This document shows, piece after piece, positions 44,076 through 53,813 of a DNA stretch of 64,000 nucleotides. The notes under the pieces are model-generated. The model made no database searches and had not been told where the DNA came from. It saw only the letters and a list, made by a program, of their open reading frames with translations. Within the stretch, counting starts at the first letter, position 1, and every line of letters begins with the position of its first letter. This DNA is from Chitinophagaceae bacterium (GTDB lineage: Bacteria > Bacteroidota > Bacteroidia > Chitinophagales > Chitinophagaceae): NCBI GenBank assembly GCA_023957155.1, contig JAMLHK010000001.1, positions 310,001 through 374,000 on the forward strand, in the 5' to 3' direction. Made by a program: the position numbers and the translations under genes.

Positions 44076-46772
44076 CTAATGGGTTATCAATTCGTCAACT
44101 AACATCCATACAGGACTATGATCATTTTTTGAAATTTTAGGTCCTATTGCACGGAACCTGATCTGTTCCCGTGCATAATCGGGCAGCTCGATCCCCAATA
44201 TTTCGGCTGTTGGATTTTTTTCGTCCGCTGGCTGGTCTATTTGAAGCTCTGCCACTTTATGCCAGTCTCCATCCTGGAAAACAGACACTTCAAGCCGTTC
44301 AGGAAAATAAATACCCCTGGACGCATCGTTCAGAAAACGTGCTCCAATATAATGGACCAACGAGTTTGTCCTAATCTTAACCGTGGCTTCAAAGGGAACA
44401 TCACGAAAACCTCTCCAGCGTGAGTCAATTTTTGCAGGAGAGCCAAAAAGTCCATCTACCAGGCTTTCCGGTCCTTTACCCGGGTAAGGTTGATGTGGCC
44501 CGTAGCTGAGCTCCGGGATCATTCCCATTCCAATATGCGGAAAGTCTAAAGGCGGAGATCCCATCCAAATTTTAACGGCTTTGTCTATTTCCATTTCCTT
44601 CCGAAAACGCGGGAAATGACCTGCTACTTTACTTTGGCTTGTGAAGTCCCAAAGTGAGGTGCCTAATTTTCTCACCGCTAAAGTAGCCACCACGTGGGAC
44701 TGTAACCAGCCCGTTTCGGTACTCCATGCACCCCAGCCGGTGTCTCCGTTAGCTCCCCAGTATTCCCAATTAACGTAATCAAAAGCTCTAAACCAACCCC
44801 CATCCAGGTCTTCATGACCTTCACTGCGCGCCTGAATGCGGATGAGGAATTCAGCCATCCGTTCTTCAAACCTGGCAAGGCGCAAATCACCTGTGGCCGC
44901 CACCGCTTCATGTATTCCAAGAAAGGCAGGCGCCATGGAATAAAACACATCAACACAGGGATCCCCGTCACGTTGTACAATGGATGTTTCACTTCCACCA
45001 TAATCCTTATTTGCCGTCAGACTTGTTGTAATCAACTCTTCCTGGATAGCACCCGAAGCATCCATCCGGTCCATCATATCGTCAATTATCCGATAAAGCC
45101 AACCACGATGTTCCGGGGTGTCATCCACACGAACCAACCATGCCAAAGGAAGCAATATCCTGGCACGCTCCATTTGCATCTCATTCAATGCAACCAACCA
45201 TTTTTTGGGATAGTTTTCCATAGTGACTTGTAAAGCCTTTCGTGCTTGTACAAGCAGTGGCTCATAGCGGGTCTTATCGTAAAGCCAAAGATAATTTGCC
45301 CACGCCCAGGCTTCTCTTTGTGGCCAAGGCATTATCATGCGATTCCCCGCGAAATACTCCCACCCTTTTTCTTTTAGCTCATCCTTACTAAAACCACCTC
45401 CGTTACGAAATCCTTCCGGGCCTGCAGTACGGAAACTCCCTAAAATCCCGGATAAAAGAAACTCATCCCAACGATCGGTTTTCAATGCAGCAGATACCAC
45501 CATGGTTGCCACCAACGATTTTGCCCCATCGTTACCCGGAAATACTTCTGCACCTTTTGGAGCAAACCGTCCACCACCTTCATACCAGCCCAACAAGCCA
45601 TACCAGGCATCTTTAGGCTCGTTAGGCGGTCCCTGGAACATCCCTGACGTTTCATAAACATAACCCAGCAAATTGGTCGCTACCTCGGCATACTTCGCGT
45701 TATTTTCTGTCAGTGACCCTAGTGCATAAGCCATAGCCGATTCAGCATTACAATCACCTCTCGGTAGATTACGCATCGGTTGACTCCCATCCCCATTGAT
45801 ATAGGATAAATGCCCTTCCAGGATACCATACCGGCCGTCTCCGTGGGGTTCATTTAGATTCTTATGCGGTACAATGGGATTTTTTGCTATTTCCTTCCAT
45901 CCAAACCTATCGGATTTCTCTATCCAGGGTTCATTCAACAAAAATCCGTTATACCATGTTAAACCTCTCGTCAGTGCATTTTGCTCCGAATCTTTAGGCA
46001 GTTTCTCTTCACGCGTATAAGAGGGCCGAACTGTGGGTGTCCATTCAGGAAGTATTATCTTATTTGAAGGGCTGAGCCATGCGAAAATATGGTTCCAGAT
46101 TGGCGTCCATGCATAGCTTGGACCATAGCGTGCAGTAACAAATTGGCTCAGTTTGGTAGTTGCCAGGAGTATGTTCTTGTCGCCGGCCTGTACAAGAAGG
46201 GGAGTCGTGGTATCGGGAAGCCCGTAAACGGCCTTGTTATACCCCGCTATCCTGGCCAGCACAAGATCAGCAGGTTTGAGGGAATCTCCATACGATGCAA
46301 TAGGTAAAATATGGCAATCACTTATCTGCAATATGCGGAGTTTTGACAAGCCCGGTTCAAAGACTTCCGTGGACACTACCGGTCTTTCCCAAACTTCACC
46401 TTTCTTAGGTTCTCCAAACTTCATTCCCGGCAACTCACTTGGATATTCCACGTATAACCGCAGATCCTTGGCTCTCGCCTTCTCGTAAACAACCGAATTA
46501 ATATTAGTAGTCGTCTTGGGATAACCATCGGCCAGAATTAAAACACCTGCCCCTTCCGGCGCATGATCAACAGCTTCTTCCGGATCAATAAACCTCGGAT
46601 GTTCTTTCCCCATTAGTAAATAAAGATCATTATCCTCCGCACAGGAAAAATAAAGCTTATCTATGGGCCGGCTACAGCTATTCAGTCCTAATGAAATGAT
46701 TACAACAATAGTAATCATTGTAAAAAAAGAAATTCTAATGATTCTCCCAGACAAATATTTCTGACAATTCAT
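44076..46772 (-). CDS. Large lipoprotein of the same uncharacterised family, paralogue B
   Basis: 898 residues, collinear with paralogue A over nearly the full length, with long identical blocks (e.g. LLPLAWLVRVDDTPEHR, GGSETSIVQRDGDPCVDVFY). The N-terminus differs: a hydrophobic segment ending in LNSC (Cys near 33) makes it a lipoprotein rather than a Tat substrate. A proline-bearing insertion (HQPYPGKGPES) is present in the C-terminal domain. It directly follows susD in transcription order after a gap of 385 bases and precedes paralogue A by 68 bases. Confidence 0.85.
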   Translation of the reverse strand: MNCQKYLSGRIIRISFFTMITIVVIISLGLNSCSRPIDKLYFSCAEDNDLYLLMGKEHPRFIDPEEAVDHAPEGAGVLILADGYPKTTTNINSVVYEKARAKDLRLYVEYPSELPGMKFGEPKKGEVWERPVVSTEVFEPGLSKLRILQISDCHILPIASYGDSLKPADLVLARIAGYNKAVYGLPDTTTPLLVQAGDKNILLATTKLSQFVTARYGPSYAWTPIWNHIFAWLSPSNKIILPEWTPTVRPSYTREEKLPKDSEQNALTRGLTWYNGFLLNEPWIEKSDRFGWKEIAKNPIVPHKNLNEPHGDGRYGILEGHLSYINGDGSQPMRNLPRGDCNAESAMAYALGSLTENNAKYAEVATNLLGYVYETSGMFQGPPNEPKDAWYGLLGWYEGGGRFAPKGAEVFPGNDGAKSLVATMVVSAALKTDRWDEFLLSGILGSFRTAGPEGFRNGGGFSKDELKEKGWEYFAGNRMIMPWPQREAWAWANYLWLYDKTRYEPLLVQARKALQVTMENYPKKWLVALNEMQMERARILLPLAWLVRVDDTPEHRGWLYRIIDDMMDRMDASGAIQEELITTSLTANKDYGGSETSIVQRDGDPCVDVFYSMAPAFLGIHEAVAATGDLRLARFEERMAEFLIRIQARSEGHEDLDGGWFRAFDYVNWEYWGANGDTGWGAWSTETGWLQSHVVATLAVRKLGTSLWDFTSQSKVAGHFPRFRKEMEIDKAVKIWMGSPPLDFPHIGMGMIPELSYGPHQPYPGKGPESLVDGLFGSPAKIDSRWRGFRDVPFEATVKIRTNSLVHYIGARFLNDASRGIYFPERLEVSVFQDGDWHKVAELQIDQPADEKNPTAEILGIELPDYAREQIRFRAIGPKISKNDHSPVWMLVDELITH

Positions 46773-47157
46773 TACATTATATTTTTATAACGCACTACAT
46801 ACATCCAATCTTACGGGCATATATCACGGTCTTATTTGATCCTGGAACCATATCATCTTCAGCGGTTTTTACCATAGTGGTATGCCCAGTCGCTAACTCG
46901 AACTTCGTCTCGGAAATAGTTCTGTACAGTTCCAGGGGGCAAAGCCGATTGGCTTTACATATATAAGGCTTGCTCAAAACCACAACAGGAACAGTAACGA
47001 AATAATTTAGTTACTCAAGGAATATAACTTTATCCCTTTCAATTATTTTCCACTACGATAGACCAGCTTTCCTCCCGGATAGATGAGTGAAAAATAAAGG
47101 ACTAATTTTTTATACTTTTTAAGAATACAATAAAATATGTTACGCTCTAACGAGTCG
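46773..47157. other. Intergenic region between susD and paralogue B
   Basis: Contains a 62-codon minus-strand frame (46983-46795, VLSKPYICKANRL to ARKIGCM) whose composition is somewhat protein-like, possibly a small peptide or the remnant of a gene. I cannot assign it. The rest is AT-rich with no clear terminator. A gap this size suggests separate transcript ends or processing between the SusCD genes and the enzymes. Confidence 0.35.
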
Positions 47158-48873
47158 TTAATATCCCGGATTCTGAGTCATGTTAGAATTTATCAATAGC
47201 TCCTTGGATGGAATAGGCCATAAATACTGCTTTGTTTTGTCAAATACTTTTACCGACAATAATTTAATCAGCCCCTGGCTATACAATGCGCTAAAGTCAG
47301 GAGATCCGGACCCGTCGTCATCAATGGTAGGAATTCCGGGCATAAACCACAAACCTTTTTGCACTACCTTTTCTCTCAGCTCAGCAGGATCAAGTAACCC
47401 GTAGTCAGTTTTATTTAATACTTTTTCCGCCAGTTTCCACCGAATAATGTCCTGATATCTCTGTGCCTCGAATGCAAATTCCATTCGTCTTTCAATCCTA
47501 AGCGTTTTTCTCAATTCAGATTGATCCGTTGTCGTTATTTGCGGATAACTTATTGTAGCTGTATTATACGCTCTTTCTCTCACATCATTCATCGCTTTCA
47601 AAACACTTTCATCTATTGTATTTAATTCAATCATTGCTTCCGCATAAATTAAAAGAACATCTGCGTAACGAATTATAATTTGATCCGGATCTGTTAAATT
47701 GTCATCGTACCAATCGATATCTATACCTTTTTTCCAGGCCAACCCATTAAAAGATCCCCACTGAATTACTGCTCTATTGTTGGTATTGGGCACCACCTCT
47801 CCGGTTTGAACATTTGCTACAGTCATTGTATCAGGATGTGGTTCATATTTCCAATATCCGAATATGGTACCGTGTTCTACAATCGTTTCGTTACATCTCG
47901 GATCCCTGTTCTCAAAAGGCTTCCTGGGATTATAAAGTGGCGACTTATCAATGGGCAAGCCATCGGTACACAGGAATGAACTAAAAAGATCCCACGAAGG
48001 TTGCACATAAGCCGCACCTTTAATTCTTGAAAGCGGTTCATAAATTGTCGCCCAGGAAGTCATATTTACATTTAATGCGGCCGAACGGGGAATAGCAAAA
48101 ATTGTTTCAACAGAATTTTTTGTCTTTGACAAGAATAGCTCTCCAAACTTAGGATAAAGCTTATACACGTCTAATCCCATGCAGGCCTTCGCAGCATCAC
48201 GTGCAACTGCATAGTCTCCCATATACAAAGCGATCCTGGCTTTCATGGCCAAGGCTGCACCTTTAGTAACATATTTAACACCAGACCTTACGGCTGGCAG
48301 AGTGGCTGCTGCATCGTCAAAATCAGCGTAAATATTTTTTAACACTTCCGATTTGGCTGTTCGTCCCTGAGCAAAAGCTTCCTCTATAGATAGTACCTTA
48401 TCCGTATATGGAACATCACCCCAATAAAAAACTAATCTTGAATACATTGCAGCCCTAAAGAACTTGGCTTCACCAATATATTCTTTTAACTTATCTGCAT
48501 TAATATTGGCAGTGGTATTCTCAAGCTTACTGATTGTCAAATTAGCAGAGGCGATTGCTTTATAGTATAACCCCCAATATTGAACAACATACGGTGAATT
48601 ACCATCAAGACTGCCGTTGGTCATCCAGTTAAGTGTATTTCTGCAAGTCAGATCATCGCTCCAGGAATCCAACCACCTCGGATCAATTAAGCTGGTTGCA
48701 GGATTGGGATTCCAAAAATCCATACCATATAAATAATCCAGAGACATTCTGATTTCGGTATTAGTGGAATACCAGGATTCACTTGAGCCCTGAGACAATG
48801 GAACTAAATCCATCTTATTACATGATTCAAATAATATTCCGAAAAAAAGATAACTTAAGATATGCTTTTTCAT
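47158..48873 (-). CDS. SusD/RagB-family surface glycan-binding lipoprotein
   Basis: 571 residues with a lipoprotein signal (Cys18 in LFESC), an N-terminal TPR-rich SusD core (AIASANLTISKLENT, EAKFFRAAMYSRLVFYWGDVPY at about 116-165) and the C-terminal RagB portion with QIIIRYADVLLIYAEAMIEL and RRMEFAFEAQRYQDIIRWK. It caps the SusC channel and binds oligosaccharides at the cell surface. It starts 11 bases after the susC stop. Confidence 0.96.
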   Translation of the reverse strand: MKKHILSYLFFGILFESCNKMDLVPLSQGSSESWYSTNTEIRMSLDYLYGMDFWNPNPATSLIDPRWLDSWSDDLTCRNTLNWMTNGSLDGNSPYVVQYWGLYYKAIASANLTISKLENTTANINADKLKEYIGEAKFFRAAMYSRLVFYWGDVPYTDKVLSIEEAFAQGRTAKSEVLKNIYADFDDAAATLPAVRSGVKYVTKGAALAMKARIALYMGDYAVARDAAKACMGLDVYKLYPKFGELFLSKTKNSVETIFAIPRSAALNVNMTSWATIYEPLSRIKGAAYVQPSWDLFSSFLCTDGLPIDKSPLYNPRKPFENRDPRCNETIVEHGTIFGYWKYEPHPDTMTVANVQTGEVVPNTNNRAVIQWGSFNGLAWKKGIDIDWYDDNLTDPDQIIIRYADVLLIYAEAMIELNTIDESVLKAMNDVRERAYNTATISYPQITTTDQSELRKTLRIERRMEFAFEAQRYQDIIRWKLAEKVLNKTDYGLLDPAELREKVVQKGLWFMPGIPTIDDDGSGSPDFSALYSQGLIKLLSVKVFDKTKQYLWPIPSKELLINSNMTQNPGY

Positions 48874-48884
48874 AACGTTCGGTT

Positions 48885-51800
48885 TTAGAATTTAACAGCT
48901 GCACTAAATATATAGGCCTTAGTAATAAAATACCCTCTACCATCTCCTTGTTCGGGATCATATCCGGGGGGGAAGTGATCAACTGAAAACAAATCGGAGA
49001 AGTTAAGAGATAATCGAAAATCTTTGATCCCCAACTTTCGAATCACCTGTTTAGGAAGGCTATAACCTATAATGATATTTTTGAGTCTAAAATAACTACC
49101 ATCAAACAACCAGTAATCGGAGGTCAGATAATTTGAAGATCTTCCCAATTCTCCTCCAATCGGGAAAAAAGCCTGCTTATTTGTTTCAGCATCATTATAC
49201 TTGCTCCATGTTTTGCCATAAACAAAATCCGCAACTCCATAATGATCGGGTATTACCATTTGCTGGTCCAGATAACTTTTTCTCTTGCCAATTCCCTGAA
49301 AGATTGCCGTCAGATCAAAGCCTTTATATTCGATACCTACGGTACCGCCATATTGGTATCTCGGTAGTGATCCACCAAGCAGCGTAAGGTCATACTGATT
49401 TATTATTCCGTCAGGAACACCGTTCGGTCCGCTAAGATCCAGATACTTAATGTCACCGGGTTTGGTATTTGATCTCAACGGAACAGATTTATCAATCTCT
49501 TCCTGGGTCTGGAACAACCCGTCGGTCTTATAGCCATACCATTCGTTGAACTCACTACCTTCTCTTTTTATCTGGCTTCCAAGAAATTCCGTTCCCTTTA
49601 AATTACCCATTATTGATCTTGAGTCATAAATATTGGCCGATACCCGGTAATTTAAATTCCCGATAGCATTGGAATAATTTGCCGCAAACTCCCAACCGCT
49701 TGTATGCATTTCGCCTGCATTCTGATTTGGGTTGTCCAGACCAACATACCTGGGAATCTCAAGAGCCAGCAACATGCCGGTTGTGTTCTTTTTAAAATAA
49801 TCTGCAGTTATTTGAAGACTATTATTAAAAAAATTAACATCTAAACCTACATCCCATGATTTTGTTGTTTCCCAGGAGATATCTCTAACCGCATATCGCG
49901 GGAGATATGCAGTCTGAAACGAAGTTGCAGTGCTCCCGGAATACAACAAACTATTACCGAATGCAACAGTTGACATATATGAATAAGCGCCTATTCTATC
50001 ATTACCGAGCGTTCCATACGATCCTCTTAATTTCAAAAATGACAAAGCGTGTACATCCTCCAGAAATGATTCTTTAGACAAAATCCAACCCAGGGAAACA
50101 GAAGGAAATAAGCCCCATCTGTATTCTTTAGCGAAACCAGAGGAACCATCGTTTCTTAAGCTAAATTGTGCTAAATACTTATTGTTATAACTATAGCTAA
50201 GTCTTCCATAAAAGGAACGCATGGCGGCCTCACCTGCACTACCACTATTATCTCTAAGTGACAGGGGGCCCAAATCCAGATAGGGATAATTGTCCAGAAT
50301 ATACTGATCTCTCGAAGCAGTAAGATTTTCACTGTGTGAATAAGTATTTTCATAGCCGGCAAGCAGATCAAGGCTATGATTTTCTGCAATTACAGTGGAG
50401 TAATTTATTAAAAACTGAGTTAGCAGTGAATAGCTATCATTTCTCGTTTCCGTTACTTTTGTAGTAGCTCCCCCGGTTGCATAACCGGCAACATTATCAT
50501 CGTTCAATCTGTACAAGGGGACTTGCTTGTTATGATTTTTACTTTTATAAAAGCTAATCCCCGGACGAACCATTCCGGTAAAGGTCAGGCCGTTTAAAGG
50601 CTTTAATTCGAGCGATAAACGTCCATGAAAAGAATTATTCCACGTATTAATGTCTCCTCCAATTTTAGATCTTGCCATATCCGCACTATAGTAATTATTC
50701 GATGCTGCCCTGCCATCATTCCAAAACGGCACACCTAAAGGAGGCCTTCTCAAAAGGTTGATCATTCCGTAACCCTGTTCACGCTCGTCCTGAGAATTCT
50801 CATAAAATAGATCTACATGGGAAGTCAATATTTTATTAAAAACAATGTCAGTATTTGACCTTACGGTAAATGTTTTGAAGAGTTGATTATCGCTAAATTC
50901 CCCGTTATCACTATACGACATGGATAAGAGTGAGCGCACTTTTTCCGTCCCGCCTGATAAGCTTAATAAATGACGCTGGCTAAGTGCAAATTCACTAAAA
51001 TAAGTTGAATAATCAGTATCAGGGTATAATTCAGGATCCTGATTATGTAACGAAGGATAATTTTTAATATGGTCCTCGGCATAGGTTGGAAATTCGCTTC
51101 CTGTATTGCCTGCATCGTTCCAATTCCTCTCATTTATAAACGTCATAAAATCCACTGCACCAACATATTTAGGTGTCCTTGTGGGTTTACGCATACCATA
51201 TTCATAACTATACCCTAATTCAAATTTACCTGATCTTGCTCTTTTGGTTGTAACCAAAATAACTCCGGATGCAGCTCTTGATCCATAAATTGACGCAGAC
51301 GCACCATCTTTCAGTACCGAAATATTATCAATATCACTTGGATTTATAGTATTCAAATTACCCGGAGCACCGTCAATAATTATCAAAGGATCGCTATTAC
51401 CAATAGTAGTTACTCCTCTGATCCTGATCGTTGGATTCACTCCCGGCCTACCATCTAATCTGGTTATTGATACTCCGGGTATTGCTCCCTGTAAAGCATC
51501 GGCTGCGTTAATCGTTTGCCTTTGTGCAACGTCTGAACCCTTTAGAGTACTAATCGCCCCGGTAAGGTCACGCATCTTTTGAACTCCATATCCTATCACC
51601 ACCACATCGCTCAAATCCGAAACAGCCAATTCCAATACCACATTAACTTCAGTCTGCTTCCCTATGTTTACCTTCCTGGTTTGATATCCTACAATTGAAA
51701 TTTCAAGTATCACATTTCTATCATCAGGCGCAGTCAATGTAAAACGCCCATCATTATTTGTAGTGGTTCCTGTATTAGTACCTGCAATCAATACAGATGC

Positions 51801-52274
51801 ATTTTGCAAAGGCTCTCCCTGCTGGTTTATCACTCTTCCTTTTATTTCAATCGGGGGCGGCGCCACTGCCTCCGCAACCATTTCCGTATTGCTACTGTAT
51901 GAATACTGTTGCTTGGGCTTAATTACTACTGTCTTTTCAATGATCGTATAGGTAAGCGATGTTTCTTTCAGGCATTCTTCAAGCGCTTTTTGAAGTGTTA
52001 CGTTCCGCACATGTACGGTAATATTTCCTGCTTTCTTTATGACTTCATAGGTAGATACGAAGTCATAGCCGCTTTGCTGTTGGATTTTTTTAAATACCTT
52101 CTGTAAAGGAGCGTTGTGCTCGGAAAGGGTTATTTGCGAATACCCTCTCGCACTTACCTGCATGCATGCTGCCAATAAGATAATTGCAGTCAGCTTCATA
52201 ATTTTCAGTGTTAGTTTTGGTATTTCCGGCAAAAAAAGCCGGGGACGGCGGTACATATGAATCTTTAAATCCAT
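48885..52274 (-). CDS. SusC/RagA-family TonB-dependent transporter with STN domain
   Basis: 1129 residues. The signal region is preceded by an N-terminal extension, then comes an STN (secretin/TonB short) domain (about 50-115), a carboxypeptidase-regulatory-like domain (about 140-215, IKGRVINQQGEPLQNASVLI), a plug (about 220-330, ADALQGAIPGVSITRLDG, SVLKDGASASIYGSRAASG) and a 22-strand barrel. The STN domain means it can signal to the FecR anti-sigma factor. It imports oligosaccharides together with SusD. Transcribed after the sigma/FecR genes on the same strand. Confidence 0.97.
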   Translation of the reverse strand: MDLKIHMYRRPRLFLPEIPKLTLKIMKLTAIILLAACMQVSARGYSQITLSEHNAPLQKVFKKIQQQSGYDFVSTYEVIKKAGNITVHVRNVTLQKALEECLKETSLTYTIIEKTVVIKPKQQYSYSSNTEMVAEAVAPPPIEIKGRVINQQGEPLQNASVLIAGTNTGTTTNNDGRFTLTAPDDRNVILEISIVGYQTRKVNIGKQTEVNVVLELAVSDLSDVVVIGYGVQKMRDLTGAISTLKGSDVAQRQTINAADALQGAIPGVSITRLDGRPGVNPTIRIRGVTTIGNSDPLIIIDGAPGNLNTINPSDIDNISVLKDGASASIYGSRAASGVILVTTKRARSGKFELGYSYEYGMRKPTRTPKYVGAVDFMTFINERNWNDAGNTGSEFPTYAEDHIKNYPSLHNQDPELYPDTDYSTYFSEFALSQRHLLSLSGGTEKVRSLLSMSYSDNGEFSDNQLFKTFTVRSNTDIVFNKILTSHVDLFYENSQDEREQGYGMINLLRRPPLGVPFWNDGRAASNNYYSADMARSKIGGDINTWNNSFHGRLSLELKPLNGLTFTGMVRPGISFYKSKNHNKQVPLYRLNDDNVAGYATGGATTKVTETRNDSYSLLTQFLINYSTVIAENHSLDLLAGYENTYSHSENLTASRDQYILDNYPYLDLGPLSLRDNSGSAGEAAMRSFYGRLSYSYNNKYLAQFSLRNDGSSGFAKEYRWGLFPSVSLGWILSKESFLEDVHALSFLKLRGSYGTLGNDRIGAYSYMSTVAFGNSLLYSGSTATSFQTAYLPRYAVRDISWETTKSWDVGLDVNFFNNSLQITADYFKKNTTGMLLALEIPRYVGLDNPNQNAGEMHTSGWEFAANYSNAIGNLNYRVSANIYDSRSIMGNLKGTEFLGSQIKREGSEFNEWYGYKTDGLFQTQEEIDKSVPLRSNTKPGDIKYLDLSGPNGVPDGIINQYDLTLLGGSLPRYQYGGTVGIEYKGFDLTAIFQGIGKRKSYLDQQMVIPDHYGVADFVYGKTWSKYNDAETNKQAFFPIGGELGRSSNYLTSDYWLFDGSYFRLKNIIIGYSLPKQVIRKLGIKDFRLSLNFSDLFSVDHFPPGYDPEQGDGRGYFITKAYIFSAAVKF

Positions 52275-52325
52275 AACTTTGATTAGTTTAGGTTAAGTAA
52301 TAGTAGTCTTTAGCGATTTATTATA

Positions 52326-52335
52326 AGGTTAACCT
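52326..52335. promoter_or_regulatory. Palindrome AGGTTAACCT upstream of susC
   Basis: A perfect 10-bp palindrome 51 bases upstream of the susC ATG, with a related AGGTTAA at 52292. It may be a binding site within the susC leader, but the ECF promoter itself is not recognisable. Confidence 0.25.
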
Positions 52336-52410
52336 GAACGTTCCGCCGGGTTGTGGAGCAAACACTTCCCGGTTTTTTGTGCAGTTAACTTAAAACTCTT
52401 TATAATAGAA

Positions 52411-52449
52411 GTGAACGGTGAATTCACTATTGCCTATTCACTATTCACC
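52411..52449. repeat. Degenerate TTCACTA tandem repeat, left of FecR
   Basis: Runs of GTGAA/TTCAC at roughly seven-base spacing (CACTATTGCCTATTCACTAT), just downstream of the fecR stop. A similar block is on the other side of the fecR gene at 53768-53813. Confidence 0.5.
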
Positions 52450-52460
52450 TCCCGGTATTC

Positions 52461-53648
52461 TCAGGGTGTTACCGGCATTACCACGATCTTATTCCCTTCC
52501 GTACTGAATTTAACTCCGCCGGTAGCTTCCAGTATTTTCAACACCTGTGATACATTTACGTCTTTTGAGATGGAGCCCACGAAACGTTGGTTCACCACCC
52601 CTTTATATTCTATCTCAGCATTATACCAGCGGGAGATCTGGCGCATAATAGTCCCTATATCGGTGCTCTCTCCGAACCGGAACTTGCCATCCCTCCATGC
52701 CATCACCTCATCCAGGTTCACTTCATTTAATATAATATCGCTCGTCTCATTATGGTTGATGCTTGCCTGCTGACCGGGTTCTAATAATTTTGAAACACTT
52801 TTTTTGCTGACCAGCACAGACCCCTGTAGCAGTGTGATATGTTTGGCAGATTCATCTTCATAGGTATTCACATTAAAATGCGTTCCCAAAACACTAACTG
52901 TTATATCATCATGCTGTACCCTGAAAGGCATTGCGGCATTATGTGCTATTTCAAAATAGGCTTCGCCGGTTATCTTTACCCTTCTTTCCTTCCCTGCGAA
53001 CGCCGTGGGATAAGTGAGGCTGGATCCTACATTGAGCCAGACCTGGCTGCCATCCGACAGGGTGAGTCCCAATGGCCGGCTTCCCCTCGGAACACTGAAT
53101 GTATTGTAACTGACTCCTTTGGCTGCATTACCCTTGTAGGTTATTGTGCCATCGGCGAGCTTTATCACACTTACATTTCCCTGCACTGCGATGGTCCCGT
53201 TAGCGGTACTGTCCACCTCAATACTGGAGCCATCAGCTAATGTGAGTACTGCTTTACTTCCTGATGGCGGGGCTATGTCTTTTGTTACTGGCGGTATAGC
53301 AGCGATGGGGATCTGTTGTGTTGAAGTGAAATAAAAATAATACCCGCTACATAATATGACCAGCACCGCTGCAGCAGCAACGGCGAACCTCAACACGCTC
53401 ATTCTCCTTATTTTTGCGCCTCCCGGTGCCCCTCCCACAACACGGGCATATATCGTGTCCCAATCGGCATCAGAAAGGCGGTCTACGGAATGTTCCCTAT
53501 TCCAGATATCCAATACAAAATCTTTCAATTCGGCATCTTCACCTGCGCCACGGATCCATTCCATAAGCTCATTTTCTTCAGCAGAGGTAGAACGTTTGGA
53601 AATATAAGCCTCAAGTAAATAAAATATCCGCTCCTTGGGTAGTACCAT
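52461..53648 (-). CDS. FecR-family anti-sigma factor
   Basis: 395 residues with a cytoplasmic N-terminus (about 1-80) that should bind the sigma factor, one transmembrane helix (LRFAVAAAAVLVILCSGYYF, about 85-104), a periplasmic FecR domain (about 170-290: SVPRGSRPLGLTLSDGSQVW, GEAYFEIAHN) and a C-terminal STN-interacting DUF4974 domain (about 320-395). It senses substrate through the STN domain of SusC and controls the ECF sigma factor encoded 157 bases upstream. Confidence 0.95.
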   Translation of the reverse strand: MVLPKERIFYLLEAYISKRSTSAEENELMEWIRGAGEDAELKDFVLDIWNREHSVDRLSDADWDTIYARVVGGAPGGAKIRRMSVLRFAVAAAAVLVILCSGYYFYFTSTQQIPIAAIPPVTKDIAPPSGSKAVLTLADGSSIEVDSTANGTIAVQGNVSVIKLADGTITYKGNAAKGVSYNTFSVPRGSRPLGLTLSDGSQVWLNVGSSLTYPTAFAGKERRVKITGEAYFEIAHNAAMPFRVQHDDITVSVLGTHFNVNTYEDESAKHITLLQGSVLVSKKSVSKLLEPGQQASINHNETSDIILNEVNLDEVMAWRDGKFRFGESTDIGTIMRQISRWYNAEIEYKGVVNQRFVGSISKDVNVSQVLKILEATGGVKFSTEGNKIVVMPVTP

Positions 53649-53730
53649 ACAGTTTTAATTTTCAATCCTGTATAAGACAGATACACGAAGGAGGCGTTTG
53701 TACTATGGCTGACAGAAATTTTTTTGGGAA

Positions 53731-53813
53731 AGTAGCAGGTTACAGGTAGGAAGTTTCAGGTTCAGCCCTCTCACTTTTCACGTCTTACCATTCACAATTC
53801 ACTACTCACCATT
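53731..53813. repeat. Low-complexity repeat between the sigma and FecR genes
   Basis: The first part (about 53731-53767) repeats CAGGTT/GGTAGGAAGTTTCAGGTT-like units; the second (53768-53813) repeats TTCAC at about seven-base spacing (TTCACAATTCACTACTCACC). It fills most of the space between the sigma gene stop and fecR, and mirrors the block at 52411-52449. Confidence 0.55.

Noticed and set aside
41265-45657. Many plus-strand open frames of 60-140 codons opposite the tandem paralogues and the GH109 gene
   Set aside because: They mirror the codon pattern of the strongly supported minus-strand genes, start at arbitrary points and recur at equivalent positions in both paralogues, as expected of shadows.
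46795-46983. A 62-codon minus-strand frame between susD and paralogue B
   Set aside because: It has no start signal, promoter or recognisable domain. It is mentioned in the intergenic entry but not called as a gene.
52348-52378. A CCGGG...CCCGG stem followed by TTTTTT near the susC start, as a terminator
   Set aside because: The T tract is on the plus strand, but all neighbouring genes are transcribed on the minus strand, and the loop is long.
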